Shown: positions 25,778-38,231 of the stretch, piece after piece | Layout of the letters: every line of letters starts with the position of its first letter | Numbering within the stretch: position 1 is the first letter of the stretch | Notes under the pieces: model-generated | What the model was told of the DNA's origin: nothing | Seen by the model: only the letters and a program-made list of their open reading frames with translations | Databases searched by the model: none | Translations under genes and position numbers: made by a program | Source: Tipula vernalis | Taxonomy: Eukaryota > Arthropoda > Insecta > Diptera > Tipulidae | Length of the DNA: 64,000 nucleotides | Direction of reading: 5' to 3' | Assembly (NCBI GenBank): GCA_958295665.1 | Contig: OY282560.1 | Span: 91,798,311 to 91,862,310, forward strand

Positions 25778-28700
25778 AAACCTATTGATAGAGGTATCAA
25801 CCATCGTAATCGGACCATTTTAGATTTTTGCCGCCCAAAAACTTGTGGGCTATAGCACAGTTGATTTTCAATAAAATTGAATTTTCTAAGAAATGTTTAG
25901 AAATAATCGAGCAATCAAAATGAAAATTGTCACAGCAATTACAGGTCCCGAAACCTATTGATAGAGGTATCAACCATCGTAATCGGACCATTTTAGATTT
26001 TTGCCGCCAAAAACTTGTGGGCTATAGCACAGTTGATTTTCAATAACATTGAATTTTTGAAGAAATGTTTAGAAATTATCGAGCAATCAAAATGAAAATT
26101 GTCACAGCAATTACAGGTCCCGAAACCTATTGATAGAGGTATCAACCATCGTAATCGGACCATTTTAGATTTTTGCCGCCCAAAAACTTGTGGGCTATAG
26201 CAGAGTTAATTTTCAATAAAATTGAATTTTCTAAGAAATGTTTAGAAATAATCGAGCAATCAAAATGAAAATTGTCACAGCAATTACAGGTCCCGAAACC
26301 TATTGATAGAGGTATCAACCATCGTAATCGGACCATTTTAGATTTTTGCCGCCCAAAAACTTGTGGGCTATAGCACAGTTGATTTTCAATAACATTGAAT
26401 TTTCGAAGAAATGTTTAGAAATTATCGAGCAATCAAAATGAAAATTGTCACAGCAATTACAGGTCCCGAAACCTATTGATAGAGGTATCAACCATCGTAA
26501 TCGGACCATTTTAGATTTTTGCCGCCCAAAAACTTGTGGGCTATACCAGAGTTAATTTTCAATAAAATTGAATTTTCTAAGAAATGTTTAGAAATAATCG
26601 AGCAATCAAAATGAAAATTGTCACAGCAATTACAGGTCCCGAAACCTATTGATAGAGGTATCAACCATCGTAATCGGACCATTTTAGATTTTTGCCGCCC
26701 AAAAACTTGTGGGCTATAGCACAGTTGATTTTCAATAAAATTGAATTTTCTAAGAAATGTTTAGAAATAATCGAGCAATCAAAATGAAAATTGTCACAGC
26801 AATTACAGGTCCCGAAACCTATTGATAGAGGTATCAACCATCGTAATCGGACCATTTTAGATTTTTGCCGCCCAAAAACTTGTGGGCTATAGCACAGTTG
26901 ATTTTCAATAACATTGAATTTTCGAAGAAATGTTTAGAAATTATCGAGCAATCAAAATGAAAATTGTCACAGCAATTACAGGTCCCGAAACCTATTGATA
27001 GAGGTATCAACCATCGTAATCGGACCATTTTAGATTTTTGCCGCCCAAAAACTTGTGGGCTATAGCAGAGTTAATTTTCAATAAAATTGAATTTTCTAAG
27101 AAATGTTTAGAAATAATCGAGCAATCAAAATGAAAATTGTCACAGCAATTACAGGTCCCGAAACCTATTGATAGAGGTATCAACCATCGTAATCGGACCA
27201 TTTTAGATTTTTGCCGCCCAAAAACTTGTGGGCTATAGCAGAGTTAATTTTCAATAAAATTGAATTTTCTAAGAAATGTTTAGAAATAATCGAGCAATCA
27301 AAATGAAAATTGTCACAGCAATTACAGGTCCCGAAACCTATTGATAGAGGTATCAACCATCGTAATCGGACCATTTTAGATTTTTGCCGCCCAAAAACTT
27401 GTGGGCTATAGCACAGTTGATTTTCAATAAAATTGAATTTTCGAAGAAATGTTTAGAAATTATCGAGCAATCAAAATGAAAATTGTCACAGCAATTACAG
27501 GTCCCGAAACCTATTGATAGAGGTATCAACCATCGTAATCGGACCATTTTAGATTTTTGCCGCCCAAAAACTTGTGGGCTATAGCAGAGTTAATTTTCAA
27601 TAAAATTGAATTTTCTAAGAAATGTTTAGAAATAATCGAGCAATCAAAATGAAAATTGTCACAGCAATTACAGGTCCCGAAACCTATTGATAGAGGTATC
27701 AACCATCGTAATCGGACCATTTTAGATTTTTGCCGCCCAAAAACTTGTGGGCTATAACACAGTTATTTTTCAATAAAATTGAATTTTCTAAGAAATGTTT
27801 AGAAATAATCGAGCAATCAAAATGAAAATTGTCACAGCAATTACAGGTCCCGAAACCTATTGATAGAGGTATCAACCATCGTAATCGGACCATTTTAGAT
27901 TTTTGCCGCCCAAAAACTTGTGGGCTATAGCACAGTTAATTTTCAATAAAATTGAATTTTCTAAGAAATGTTTAGAAATAATCGAGCAATCAAATTGAAA
28001 ATAGTCACAGCAATTACAGGTCCCGAAACCTATTGATAGAGGTATCAACCATCGTAATCGGACCATTTTAGATTTTTGCCGCCCAAAAACTTGTGGGCTA
28101 TAGCACAGTTAATTTTCAATAAAATTGAATTTTCGAAGAAATGTTTAGAAATTATCGAGCAATCAAAATGAAAATTGTCACAGCAATTACAGGTCCCGAA
28201 ACCTATTGATAGAGGTATCAACCATCGTAATCGGACCATTTTAGATTTTTGCCGCCCAAAAACTTGTGGGCTATACCAGAGTTAATTTTCAATAAAATTG
28301 AATTTTCTAAGAAATGTTTAGAAATAATCGAGCAATCAAAATGAAAATTGTCACAGCAATTACAGGTCCCGAAACCTATTGATAGAGGTATCAACCATCG
28401 TAATCGGACCATTTTAGATTTTTGCCGCCCAAAAACTTGTGGGCTATAACACAGTTGATTTTCAATAAAATTGAATTTTCTAAGAAATGTTTAGAAATTA
28501 TCGAGCAATCAAAATGAAAATTGTCACAGCAATTACAGGTCCCGAAACCTATTGATAGAGGTATCAACCATCGTAATCGGACCATTTTAGATTTTTGCCG
28601 CCCAAAAACTTGTGGGCTATAGCAGAGTTAATTTTCAATAAAATTGAATTTTCTAAGAAATGTTTAGAACTAATCGAGCAATCAAAATGAAAATTGTCAC

Positions 28701-31700
28701 AGCAATTACAGGTCCCGAAACCTATTGATAGAGGTATCAACCATCGTAATCGGACCATTTTAGATTTTTGCCGCCCAAAAACTTGTGGGCTATAGCACAG
28801 TTAATTTTCAATAAAATTGAATTTTCTAAGAAATGTTTAGAAATAATCGAGCAATCAAATTGAAAATTGTCACGGCAATTACAGGTCCCGAAACCTATTG
28901 ATTGAGGTATCAACCATCGTAATCGGACCATTTTAGATTTTTGCCGCCCAAAAACTTTTGGGCTATAGCACAGTTGATTTTCAATAAAATTGAATTTTCT
29001 AAGAAATGTTTAGAAATAATCGAGCAATCAAAATGAAAATTGTCACAGCAATTACAGGTCCCGAAACCTATTGATAGAGGTATCAACCATCGTAATCGGA
29101 CCATTTTAGATTTTTGCCGCCCAAAAACTTGTGGGCTATAGCACAGTTGATTTTCAATAAAATTGAATTTTCTAAGAAATGTTTAGAAATTATCGAGCAA
29201 TCAAAATGAAAATTGTCACAGCAATTACAGGTCCCGAAACCTATTGATAGAGGTATCAACCATCGTAATCGGACCATTTTAGATTTTTGCCGCCCAAAAA
29301 CTTGTGGGCTATAGCACAGTTGATTTTCAATAAAATTGAATTTTCTAAGAAATGTTTAGAAATAATCGAGCAATCAAAATGAAAATTGTCACAGCAATTA
29401 CAGGTCCCGAAACCTATTGATAGAGGTATCAACCATCGTAATCGGACCATTTTAGATTTTTGCCGCCCAAAAACTTGTGGGCTATAGCACAGTTGATTTT
29501 CAATAAAATTGAATTTTCTAAGAAATGTTTAGAAATTATCGAGCAATCAAAATGAAAATTGTCACAGCAATTACAGGTCCCGAAACCTATTGATAGAGGT
29601 ATCAACCATCGTAATCGGACCATTTTAGATTTTTGCCGCCCAAAAACTTGTGGGCTATAGCACAGTTAATTTTCAATAAAATTGAATTTTCGAAGAAATG
29701 TTTAGAAATAATCGAGCAATCAAAATGAAAATTGTCACAGCAATTACAGGTCCCGAAACCTATTGATAGAGGTATCAACCATCGTAATCGGACCATTTTA
29801 GATTTTTGCCGCCCAAAAACTTGTGGGCTATAGCACAGTTGATTTTCAATAAAATTGAATTTTCTAAGAAATGTTTAGAAATAATCGAGCAATCAAAATG
29901 AAAATTGTCACAGCAATTACAGGTCCCGAAACCTATTGATAGAGGTATCAACCATCGTAATCGGACCATTTTAGATTTTTGCCGCCCAAAAACTTGTGGG
30001 CTATAGCACAGTTGATTTTCAATAACATTGAATTTTCGAAGAAATGTTTAGAAATTATCGAGCAATCAAAATGAAAATTGTCACAGCAATTACAGGTCCC
30101 GAAACCTATTGATAGAGGTATCAACCATCGTAATCGGACCATTTTAGATTTTTGCCGCCCAAAAACTTGTGGGCTATAGCAGAGTTAATTTTCAATAAAA
30201 TTGAATTTTCTAAGAAATGTTTAGAAATAATCGAGCAATCAAAATGAAAATTGTCACAGCAATTACAGGTCCCGAAACCTATTGATAGAGGTATCAACCA
30301 TCGTAATCGGACCATTTTAGATTTTTGCCGCCCAAAAACTTGTGGGCTATAGCAGAGTTAATTTTCAATAAAATTGAATTTTCTAAGAAATGTTTAGAAA
30401 TAATCGAGCAATCAAAATGAAAATTGTCACAGCAATTACAGGTCCCGAAACCTATTGATAGAGGTATCAACCATCGTAATCGGACCATTTTAGATTTTTG
30501 CCGCCCAAAAACTTGTGGGCTATAGCACAGTTGATTTTCAATAAAATTGAATTTTCTAAGAAATGTTTAGAAATTATCGAGCAATCAAAATGAAAATTGT
30601 CACAGCAATTACAGGTCCCGAAACCTATTGATAGAGGTATCAACCATCGTAATCGGACCATTTTAGATTTTTGCCGCCCAAAAACTTTTGGGCTATAGCA
30701 CAGTTGATTTTCAATAAAATTGAATTTTCTAAGAAATGTTTAGAAATAATCGAGCAATCAAAATGAAAATTGTCACAGCAATTACAGGTCCCGAAACCTA
30801 TTGATAGAGGTATCAACCATCGTAATCGGACCATTTTAGATTTTTGCCGCCCAAAAACTTGTGGGCTATAGCACAGTTGATTTTCAATAAAATTGAATTT
30901 TCTAAGAAATGTTTAGAAATTATCGAGCAATCAAAATGAAAATTGTCACAGCAATTACAGGTCCCGAAACCTATTGATAGAGGTATCAACCATCGTAATC
31001 GGACCATTTTAGATTTTTGCCGCCCAAAAACTTGTGGGCTATAGCAGAGTTAATTTTCAATAAAATTGAATTTTCTAAGAAATGTTTAGAAATAATCGAG
31101 CAATCAAAATGAAAATTGTCACAGCAATTACAGGTCCCGAAACCTATTGATAGAGGTATCAACCATCGTAATCGGACCATTTTAGATTTTTGCCGCCCAA
31201 AAACTTGTGGGCTATAGCACAGTTGATTTTCAATAAAATTGAATTTTCTAAGAAATGTTTAGAAATAATCGAGCAATCAAAATGAAAATTGTCACAGCAA
31301 TTACAGGTCCCGAAACCTATTGATAGAGGTATCAACCATCGTAATCGGACCATTTTAGATTTTTGCCGCCCAAAAACTTGCGGGCTATAGCACAGTTGAT
31401 TTTCAATAAAATTGAATTTTCGAAAAAATGTTTAGAAATAATCGAGCAATCAAAATGAAAATTGTCACAGCAATTACAGGTCCCGAAACCTATTGATAGA
31501 GGTATCAACCATCGTAATCGGACCATTTTAGATTTTTGCCGCCCAAAAACTTGTGGGCTATAGCAGAGTTAATTTTCAATAAAATTGAATTTTCTAAGAA
31601 ATGTTTAGAAATAATCGAGCAATCAAAATGAAAATTGTCACAGCAATTACAGGTCCCGAAACCTATTGATAGAGGTATCAACCATCGTAATCGGACCATT

Positions 31701-34080
31701 TTAGATTTTTGCCGCCCAAAAACTTGTGGGCTATAGCACAGTTAATTTTCAATAAAATTGAATTTTCTAAGAAATGTTTAGAAATAATCGAGCAATCAAA
31801 TTGAAAATAGTCACAGCAATTACAGGTCCCGAAACCTATTGATAGAGGTATCAACCATCGTAATCGGACCATTTTAGATTTTTGCCGCCCAAAAACTTGT
31901 GGGCTATAGCACAGTTAATTTTCAATAAAATTGAATTTTCTAAGAAATGTTTAGAAATAATCGAGCAATCAAAATGAAAATTGTCACAGCAATTACAGGT
32001 CCCGAAACCTATTGATAGAGGTATCAACCATCGTAATCGGACCATTTTAGATTTTTGCCGCCCAAAAACTTGTGGGCTATAGCAGAGTTAATTTTCAATA
32101 AAATTGAATTTTCTAAGAAATGTTTAGAAATTATCGAGCAATCAAAATGAAAATTGTCACAGCAATTACAGGTCCCGAAACCTATTGATAGAGGTATCAA
32201 CCATCGTAATCGGACCATTTTAGATTTTTGCCGCCCAAAAACTTGTGGGCTATAGCAGAGTTAATTTTCAATAAAATTGAATTTTCTAAGAAATGTTTAG
32301 AAATTATCGAGCAATCAAAATGAAAATTGTCACAGCAATTACAGGTCCCGAAACCTATTGATAGAGGTATCAACCATCGTAATCGGACCATTTTAGATTT
32401 TTGCCGCCCAAAAACTTGTGGGCTATAGCAGAGTTAATTTTCAATAAAATTGAATTTTCGAAGAAATGTTTAGAAATTATCGAGCAATCAAAATGAAAAT
32501 TGTCACAGCAATTACAGGTCCCGAAACCTATTGATAGAGGTATCAACCATCGTAATCGGACCATTTTAGATTTTTGCCGCCCAAAAACTTGTGGGCTATA
32601 GCAGAGTTAATTTTCAATAAAATTGAATTTTCTAAGAAATGTTTAGAAATAATCGAGCAATCAAAATGAAAATTGTCACAGCAATTACAGGTCCCGAAAC
32701 CTATTGATAGAGGTATCAACCATCGTAATCGGACCATTTTAGATTTTTGCCGCCCAAAAACTTGTGGGCTATAGCAGAGTTAATTTTCAATAAAATTGAA
32801 TTTTCTAAGAAATGTTTAGAAATAATCGAGCAATCAAAATGAAAATTGTCACAGCAATTACAGGTCCCGAAACCTATTGATAGAGGTATCAACCATCGTA
32901 ATCGGACCATTTTAGATTTTTGCCGCCCAAAAACTTGTGGGCTATAGCAGAGTTAATTTTCAATAAAATTGAATTTTCTAAGAAATGTTTAGAAATAATC
33001 GAGCAATCAAAATGAAAATTGTCACAGCAATTACAGGTCCCGAAACCTATTGATAGAGGTATCAACCATCGTAATCGGACCATTTTAGATTTTTGCCGCC
33101 CAAAAACTTGTGGGCTATAGCACAGTTGATTTTCAATAACATTGAATTTTCGAAGAAATGTTTAGAAATTATCGAGCAATCAAAATGAAAATTGTCACAG
33201 CAATTACAGGTCCCGAAACCTATTGATAGAGGTATCAACCATCGTAATCGGACCATTTTAGATTTTTGCCGCCCAAAAACTTTTGGGCTATAGTACAGTT
33301 GATTTTCAATAAAATTGAATTTTCTAAGAAATGTTTAGAAATAATCGAGCAATCAAAATGAAAATTGTCACAGCAATTACAGGTCCCGAAACCTATTGAT
33401 AGAGGTATCAACCATCGTAATCGGACCATTTTAGATTTTTGCCGCCCAAAAACTTGTGGGCTATAGCACAGTTGATTTTCAATAAAATTGAATTTTCTAA
33501 GAAATGTTTAGAAATTATCGAGCAATCAAAATGAAAATTGTCACAGCAATTACAGGTCCCGAAACCTATTGATAGAGGTATCAACCATCGTAATCGGACC
33601 ATTTTAGATTTTTGCCGCCCAAAAACTTGTGGGCTATAGCAGAGTTAATTTTCAATAAAATTGAATTTTCTAAGAAATGTTTAGAAATAATCGAGCAATC
33701 AAAATGAAAATTGTCACAGCAATTACAGGTCCCGAAACCTATTGATAGAGGTATCAACCATCGTAATCGGACCATTTTAGATTTTTGCCGCCCAAAAACT
33801 TGTGGGCTATAGCACAGTTAATTTTCAATAAAATTGAATTTTCTAAGAAATGTTTAGAAATAATCGAGCAATCAAAATGAAAATTGTCACAGCAATTACA
33901 GGTCCCGAAACCTATTGATAGAGGTATCAACCATCGTAATCGGACCATTTTAGATTTTTGCCGCCCAAAAACTTGTGGGCTATAGCACAGTTGATTTTCA
34001 ATAAAATTGAATTTTCTAAGAAATGTTTAGAAATTATCGAGCAATCAAAATGAAAATTGTCACAGCAATTACAGGTCCCG
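25778..34080. repeat. Array zone 4: mixed classes
   Basis: Forty-eight monomers combining the types of the left and right parts. M starts at 25951, 26296, 26815, 29929 and 33043. Y starts at 27853 and 31659. N is at 27680, V at 28372, and P at 26469 and 28199. An R-Q pair begins at 28718, and single Q units begin at 30621 and 33216. The order Q, C(T128), S, C recurs here and in the blocks at 24740, 34427 and 38232. No gene or unique sequence. Confidence 0.85.
25951..26122. repeat. 172-bp class M-like monomer
   Basis: One C is missing from the C3A5 run. The unit also reads GAATTTTTGAAG, a C to T change beside the G110 site, so it lacks the TTCGAA of other M copies while keeping C98 and T128. 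Confidence 0.85.
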
Positions 34081-35464
34081 AAACCTATTTATAGAGGTAT
34101 CAACCATCGTAATCGGACCATTTTAGATTTTTGCCGCTCAAAAACTTGTGGGCTATAGCAGAGTTAATTTTCAATAAAATTGAATTTTCTAAGAAATGTT
34201 TAGAAATAATCGAGCAATCAAAATGAAAATTGTCACAGCAATTACAGGTCCCGAAACCTATTGATAGAGGTATCAACCATCGTAATCGGACCATTTTAGA
34301 TTTTTGCCGCCCAAAAACTTGTGGGCTATAGCACAGTTGATTTTCAATAAAATTGAATTTTCTAAGAAATGTTTAGAAATAATCGAGCAATCAAAATGAA
34401 AATTGTCACAGCAATTACAGGTCCCGAAACCTATTGATAGAGGTATCAACCATCGTAATCGGACCATTTTAGATTTTTGCCGCCCAAAAACTTTTGGGCT
34501 ATAGCACAGTTGATTTTCAATAAAATTGAATTTTCTAAGAAATGTTTAGAAATAATCGAGCAATCAAAATGAAAATTGTCACAGCAATTACAGGTCCCGA
34601 AACCTATTGATAGAGGTATCAACCATCGTAATCGGACCATTTTAGATTTTTGCCGCCCAAAAACTTGTGGGCTATAGCACAGTTGATTTTCAATAAAATT
34701 GAATTTTCTAAGAAATGTTTAGAAATTATCGAGCAATCAAAATGAAAATTGTCACAGCAATTACAGGTCCCGAAACCTATTGATAGAGGTATCAACCATC
34801 GTAATCGGACCATTTTAGATTTTTGCCGCCCAAAAACTTGTGGGCTATAGCAGAGTTAATTTTCAATAAAATTGAATTTTCTAAGAAATGTTTAGAAATA
34901 ATCGAGCAATCAAAATGAAAATTGTCACAGCAATTACAGGTCCCGAAACCTATTGATAGAGGTATCAACCATCGTAATCGGACCATTTTAGATTTTTGCC
35001 GCCCAAAAACTTGTGGGCTATAGCACAGTTGATTTTCAATAAAATTGAATTTTCTAAGAAATGTTTAGAAATAATCGAGCAATCAAAATGAAAATTGTCA
35101 CAGCAATTACAGGTCCCGAAACCTATTGATAGAGGTATCAACCATCGTAATCGGACCATTTTAGATTTTTGCCGCCCAAAAACTTGTGGGCTATAGCACA
35201 GTTGATTTTCAATAAAATTGAATTTTCTAAGAAATGTTTAGAAATTATCGAGCAATCAAAATGAAAATTGTCACAGCAATTACAGGTCCCGAAACCTATT
35301 GATAGAGGTATCAACCATCGTAATCGGACCATTTTAGATTTTTGCCGCCCAAAAACTTGTGGGCTATACCAGAGTTAATTTTCAATAAAATTGAATTTTC
35401 TAAGAAATGTTTAGAAATAATCGAGCAATCAAAATGAAAATTGTCACAGCAATTACAAGTCCCG
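34081..35464. repeat. Eight-unit block, copy 2
   Basis: This repeats the order S, C, Q, C(T128), S, C, C(T128), P of 24394-25777, including T10 at 34090, T58 at 34138 and the ACAAGTCCC tail of the P unit near 35457. Its last six units are also the first six of the 15-unit block that starts at 34427, so two duplication events overlap here. Confidence 0.88.
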
Positions 35465-37021
35465 AAACCTATTGATAGAGGTATCAACCATCGTAATCGG
35501 ACCATTTTAGATTTTTGCCGCCCAAAAACTTGTGGGCTATAGCAGAGTTAATTTTCAATAAAATTGAATTTTCTAAGAAATGTTTAGAAATAATCGAGCA
35601 ATCAAAATGAAAATTGTCACAGCAATTACAGGTCCCGAAACCTATTGATAGAGGTATCAACCATCGTAATCGGACCATTTTAGATTTTTGCCGCCCAAAA
35701 ACTTGTGGGCTATAGCAGAGTTAATTTTCAATAAAATTGAATTTTCTAAGAAATGTTTAGAAATAATCGAGCAATCAAAATGAAAATTGTCACAGCAATT
35801 ACAGGTCCCGAAACCTATTGATAGAGGTATCAACCATCGTAATCGGACCATTTTAGATTTTTGCCGCCCAAAAACTTGTGGGCTATAGCACAGTTGATTT
35901 TCAATAAAATTGAATTTTCTAAGAAATGTTTAGAAATAATCGAGCAATCAAAATGAAAATTGTCACAGCAATTACAGGTCCCGAAACCTATTGATAGAGG
36001 TATCAACCATCGTAATCGGACCATTTTAGATTTTTGCCGCCCAAAAACTTGTGGGCTATAGCACAGTTAATTTTCAATAAAATTGAATTTTCTAAGAAAT
36101 GTTTAGAAATTATCGAGCAATCAAAATGAAAATTGTCACAGCAATTACAGGTCCCGAAACCTATTGATAGAGGTATCAACCATCGTAATCGGACCATTTT
36201 AGATTTTTGCCGCCCAAAAACTTGTGGGCTATAGCAGAGTTAATTTTCAATAAAATTGAATTTTCTAAGAAATGTTTAGAAATAATCGAGCAATCAAAAT
36301 GAAAATTGTCACAGCAATTACAGGTCCCGAAACCTATTGATAGAGGTATCAACCATCGTAATCGGACCATTTTAGATTTTTGCCGCCCAAAAACTTGTGG
36401 GCTATAGCAGAGTTAATTTTCAATAAAATTGAATTTTCTAAGAAATGTTTAGAAATAATCGAGCAATCAAAATGAAAATTGTCACAGCAATTACAGGTCC
36501 CGAAACCTATTGATAGAGGTATCAACCATCGTAATCGGACCATTTTAGATTTTTGCCGCCCAAAAACTTGTGGGCTATAGCAGAGTTAATTTTCAATAAA
36601 ATTGAATTTTCTAAGAAATGTTTAGAAATAATCGAGCAATCAAAATGAAAATTGTCACAGCAATTACAGGTCCCGAAACCTATTGATAGAGGTATCAACC
36701 ATCGTAATCGGACCATTTTAGATTTTTGCCGCCCAAAAACTTGTGGGCTATAGCACAGTTAATTTTCAATAAAATTGAATTTTCTAAGAAATGTTTAGAA
36801 ATAATCGAGCAATCAAAATGAAAATTGTCACAGCAATTACAGGTCCCGAAACCTATTGATAGAGGTATCAACCATCGTAATCGGACCATTTTAGATTTTT
36901 GCCGCCCAAAAACTTGTGGGCTATAGCAGAGTTAATTTTCAATAAAATTGAATTTTCTAAGAAATGTTTAGAAATAATCGAGCAATCAAAATGAAAATTG
37001 TCACAGCAATTACAGGTCCCG
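34427..37021. repeat. Fifteen-unit duplicated block, copy 1
   Basis: The class order is Q-C-S-C-C-P-S-S-C-C-S-S-S-C-S over 2595 bp. All 15 positions match the block at 38232-40826 by class, and so do the sub-states at site 128 that I checked (second unit T, tenth unit T). The offset of 3805 bp is 22 units less the base missing at 37195. A recent unequal exchange or segmental copy of about 3.8 kb would produce this. Confidence 0.88.
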
Positions 37022-38231
37022 AAACCTATTGATAGAGGTATCAACCATCGTAATCGGACCATTTTAGATTTTTGCCGCCCAAAAACTTGTGGGCTATAGC
37101 ACAGTTAATTTTCAATAAAATTGAATTTTCTAAGAAATGTTTAGAAATAATCGAGCAATCAAATTGAAAATAGTCACAGCAATTACAGGTCCCGAAACCA
37201 ATTGATAGAGGTATCAACCATCGTAATCGGACCATTTTAGATTTTTGCCGCCCAAAACTTGTGGGCTATAGCACAGTTGATTTTCAATAAAATTGAATTT
37301 TCGAAGAAATGTTTAGAAATTATCGAGCAATCAAAATGAAAATTGTCACAGCAATTACAGGTCCCGAAACCTATTGATAGAGGTATCAACCATCGTAATC
37401 GGACCATTTTAGATTTTTGCCGCCCAAAAACTTGTGGGCTATAGCAGAGTTAATTTTCAATAAAATTGAATTTTCTAAGAAATGTTTAGAAATAATCGAG
37501 CAATCAAAATGAAAATTGTCACAGCAATTACAGGTCCCGAAACCTATTGATAGAGGTATCAACCATCGTAATCGGACCATTTTAGATTTTTGCCGCCCAA
37601 AAACTTGTGGGCTATAGCACAGTTAATTAACAATAAAATTGAATTTTCTAAGAAATGTTTAGAAATAATCGAGCAATCAAAATGAAAATTGTCACAGCAA
37701 TTACAGGTCCCGAAACCTATTGATAGAGGTATCAACCATCGTAATCGGACCATTTTAGATTTTTGCTGCCCAAAAACTTGTGGGCTATAGCACAGTTAAT
37801 TTTCAATAAAATTGAATTTTCTAAGAAATGTTTAGAAATAATCGAGCAATCAAAATGAAAATTGTCACAGCAATTACAGGTCCCGAAACCTATTGATAGA
37901 GGTATCAACCATCGTAATCGGACCATTTTAGATTTTTGCCGCCCAAAAACTTGTGGGCTATAGAACAGTTAATTTTCAATAAAATTGAATTTTCTAACAA
38001 ATGTTTAGAACGAATCGAGCAATGAAAATGAAAATTGTCACAGCAATTACAGGTCCCGAAACCTATTGATATAGGTATCAACCATCGTAATCGGACCATT
38101 TTAGATTTTTGCCGCCCAAAAACTTTTGGGCTATAGCACAGTTGATTTTCAATAAAATTGAATTTTCTAAGAAATGTTTAGAAATAATCGAGCAATCAAA
38201 ATGAAAATTGTCACAGCAATTACAGGTCCCG
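37022..38231. repeat. Seven-unit linker with clustered private mutations
   Basis: These seven monomers separate the two 15-unit blocks. They hold an unusual number of private changes: CCAATTG at 37198, a missing A near 37254, GTTAATTAACAATA near 37627, TGCTGCCC near 37767, five substitutions in the unit 37886-38058 (37964, 37998, 38011, 38012, 38024), and GATATAGG at 38072. The unit at 37886 is the most diverged full-length copy I found. Confidence 0.8.
37195..37367. repeat. 172-bp class F monomer (one A lost)
   Basis: It reads GCCCAAAACTTG, one A short in the C3A5 run. The unit itself ends at 37366. Its A6 (AAACCAATTG) is shared with the monomer starting at 3461. It follows a Y monomer, keeping the Y-F pairing. 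Confidence 0.8.
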
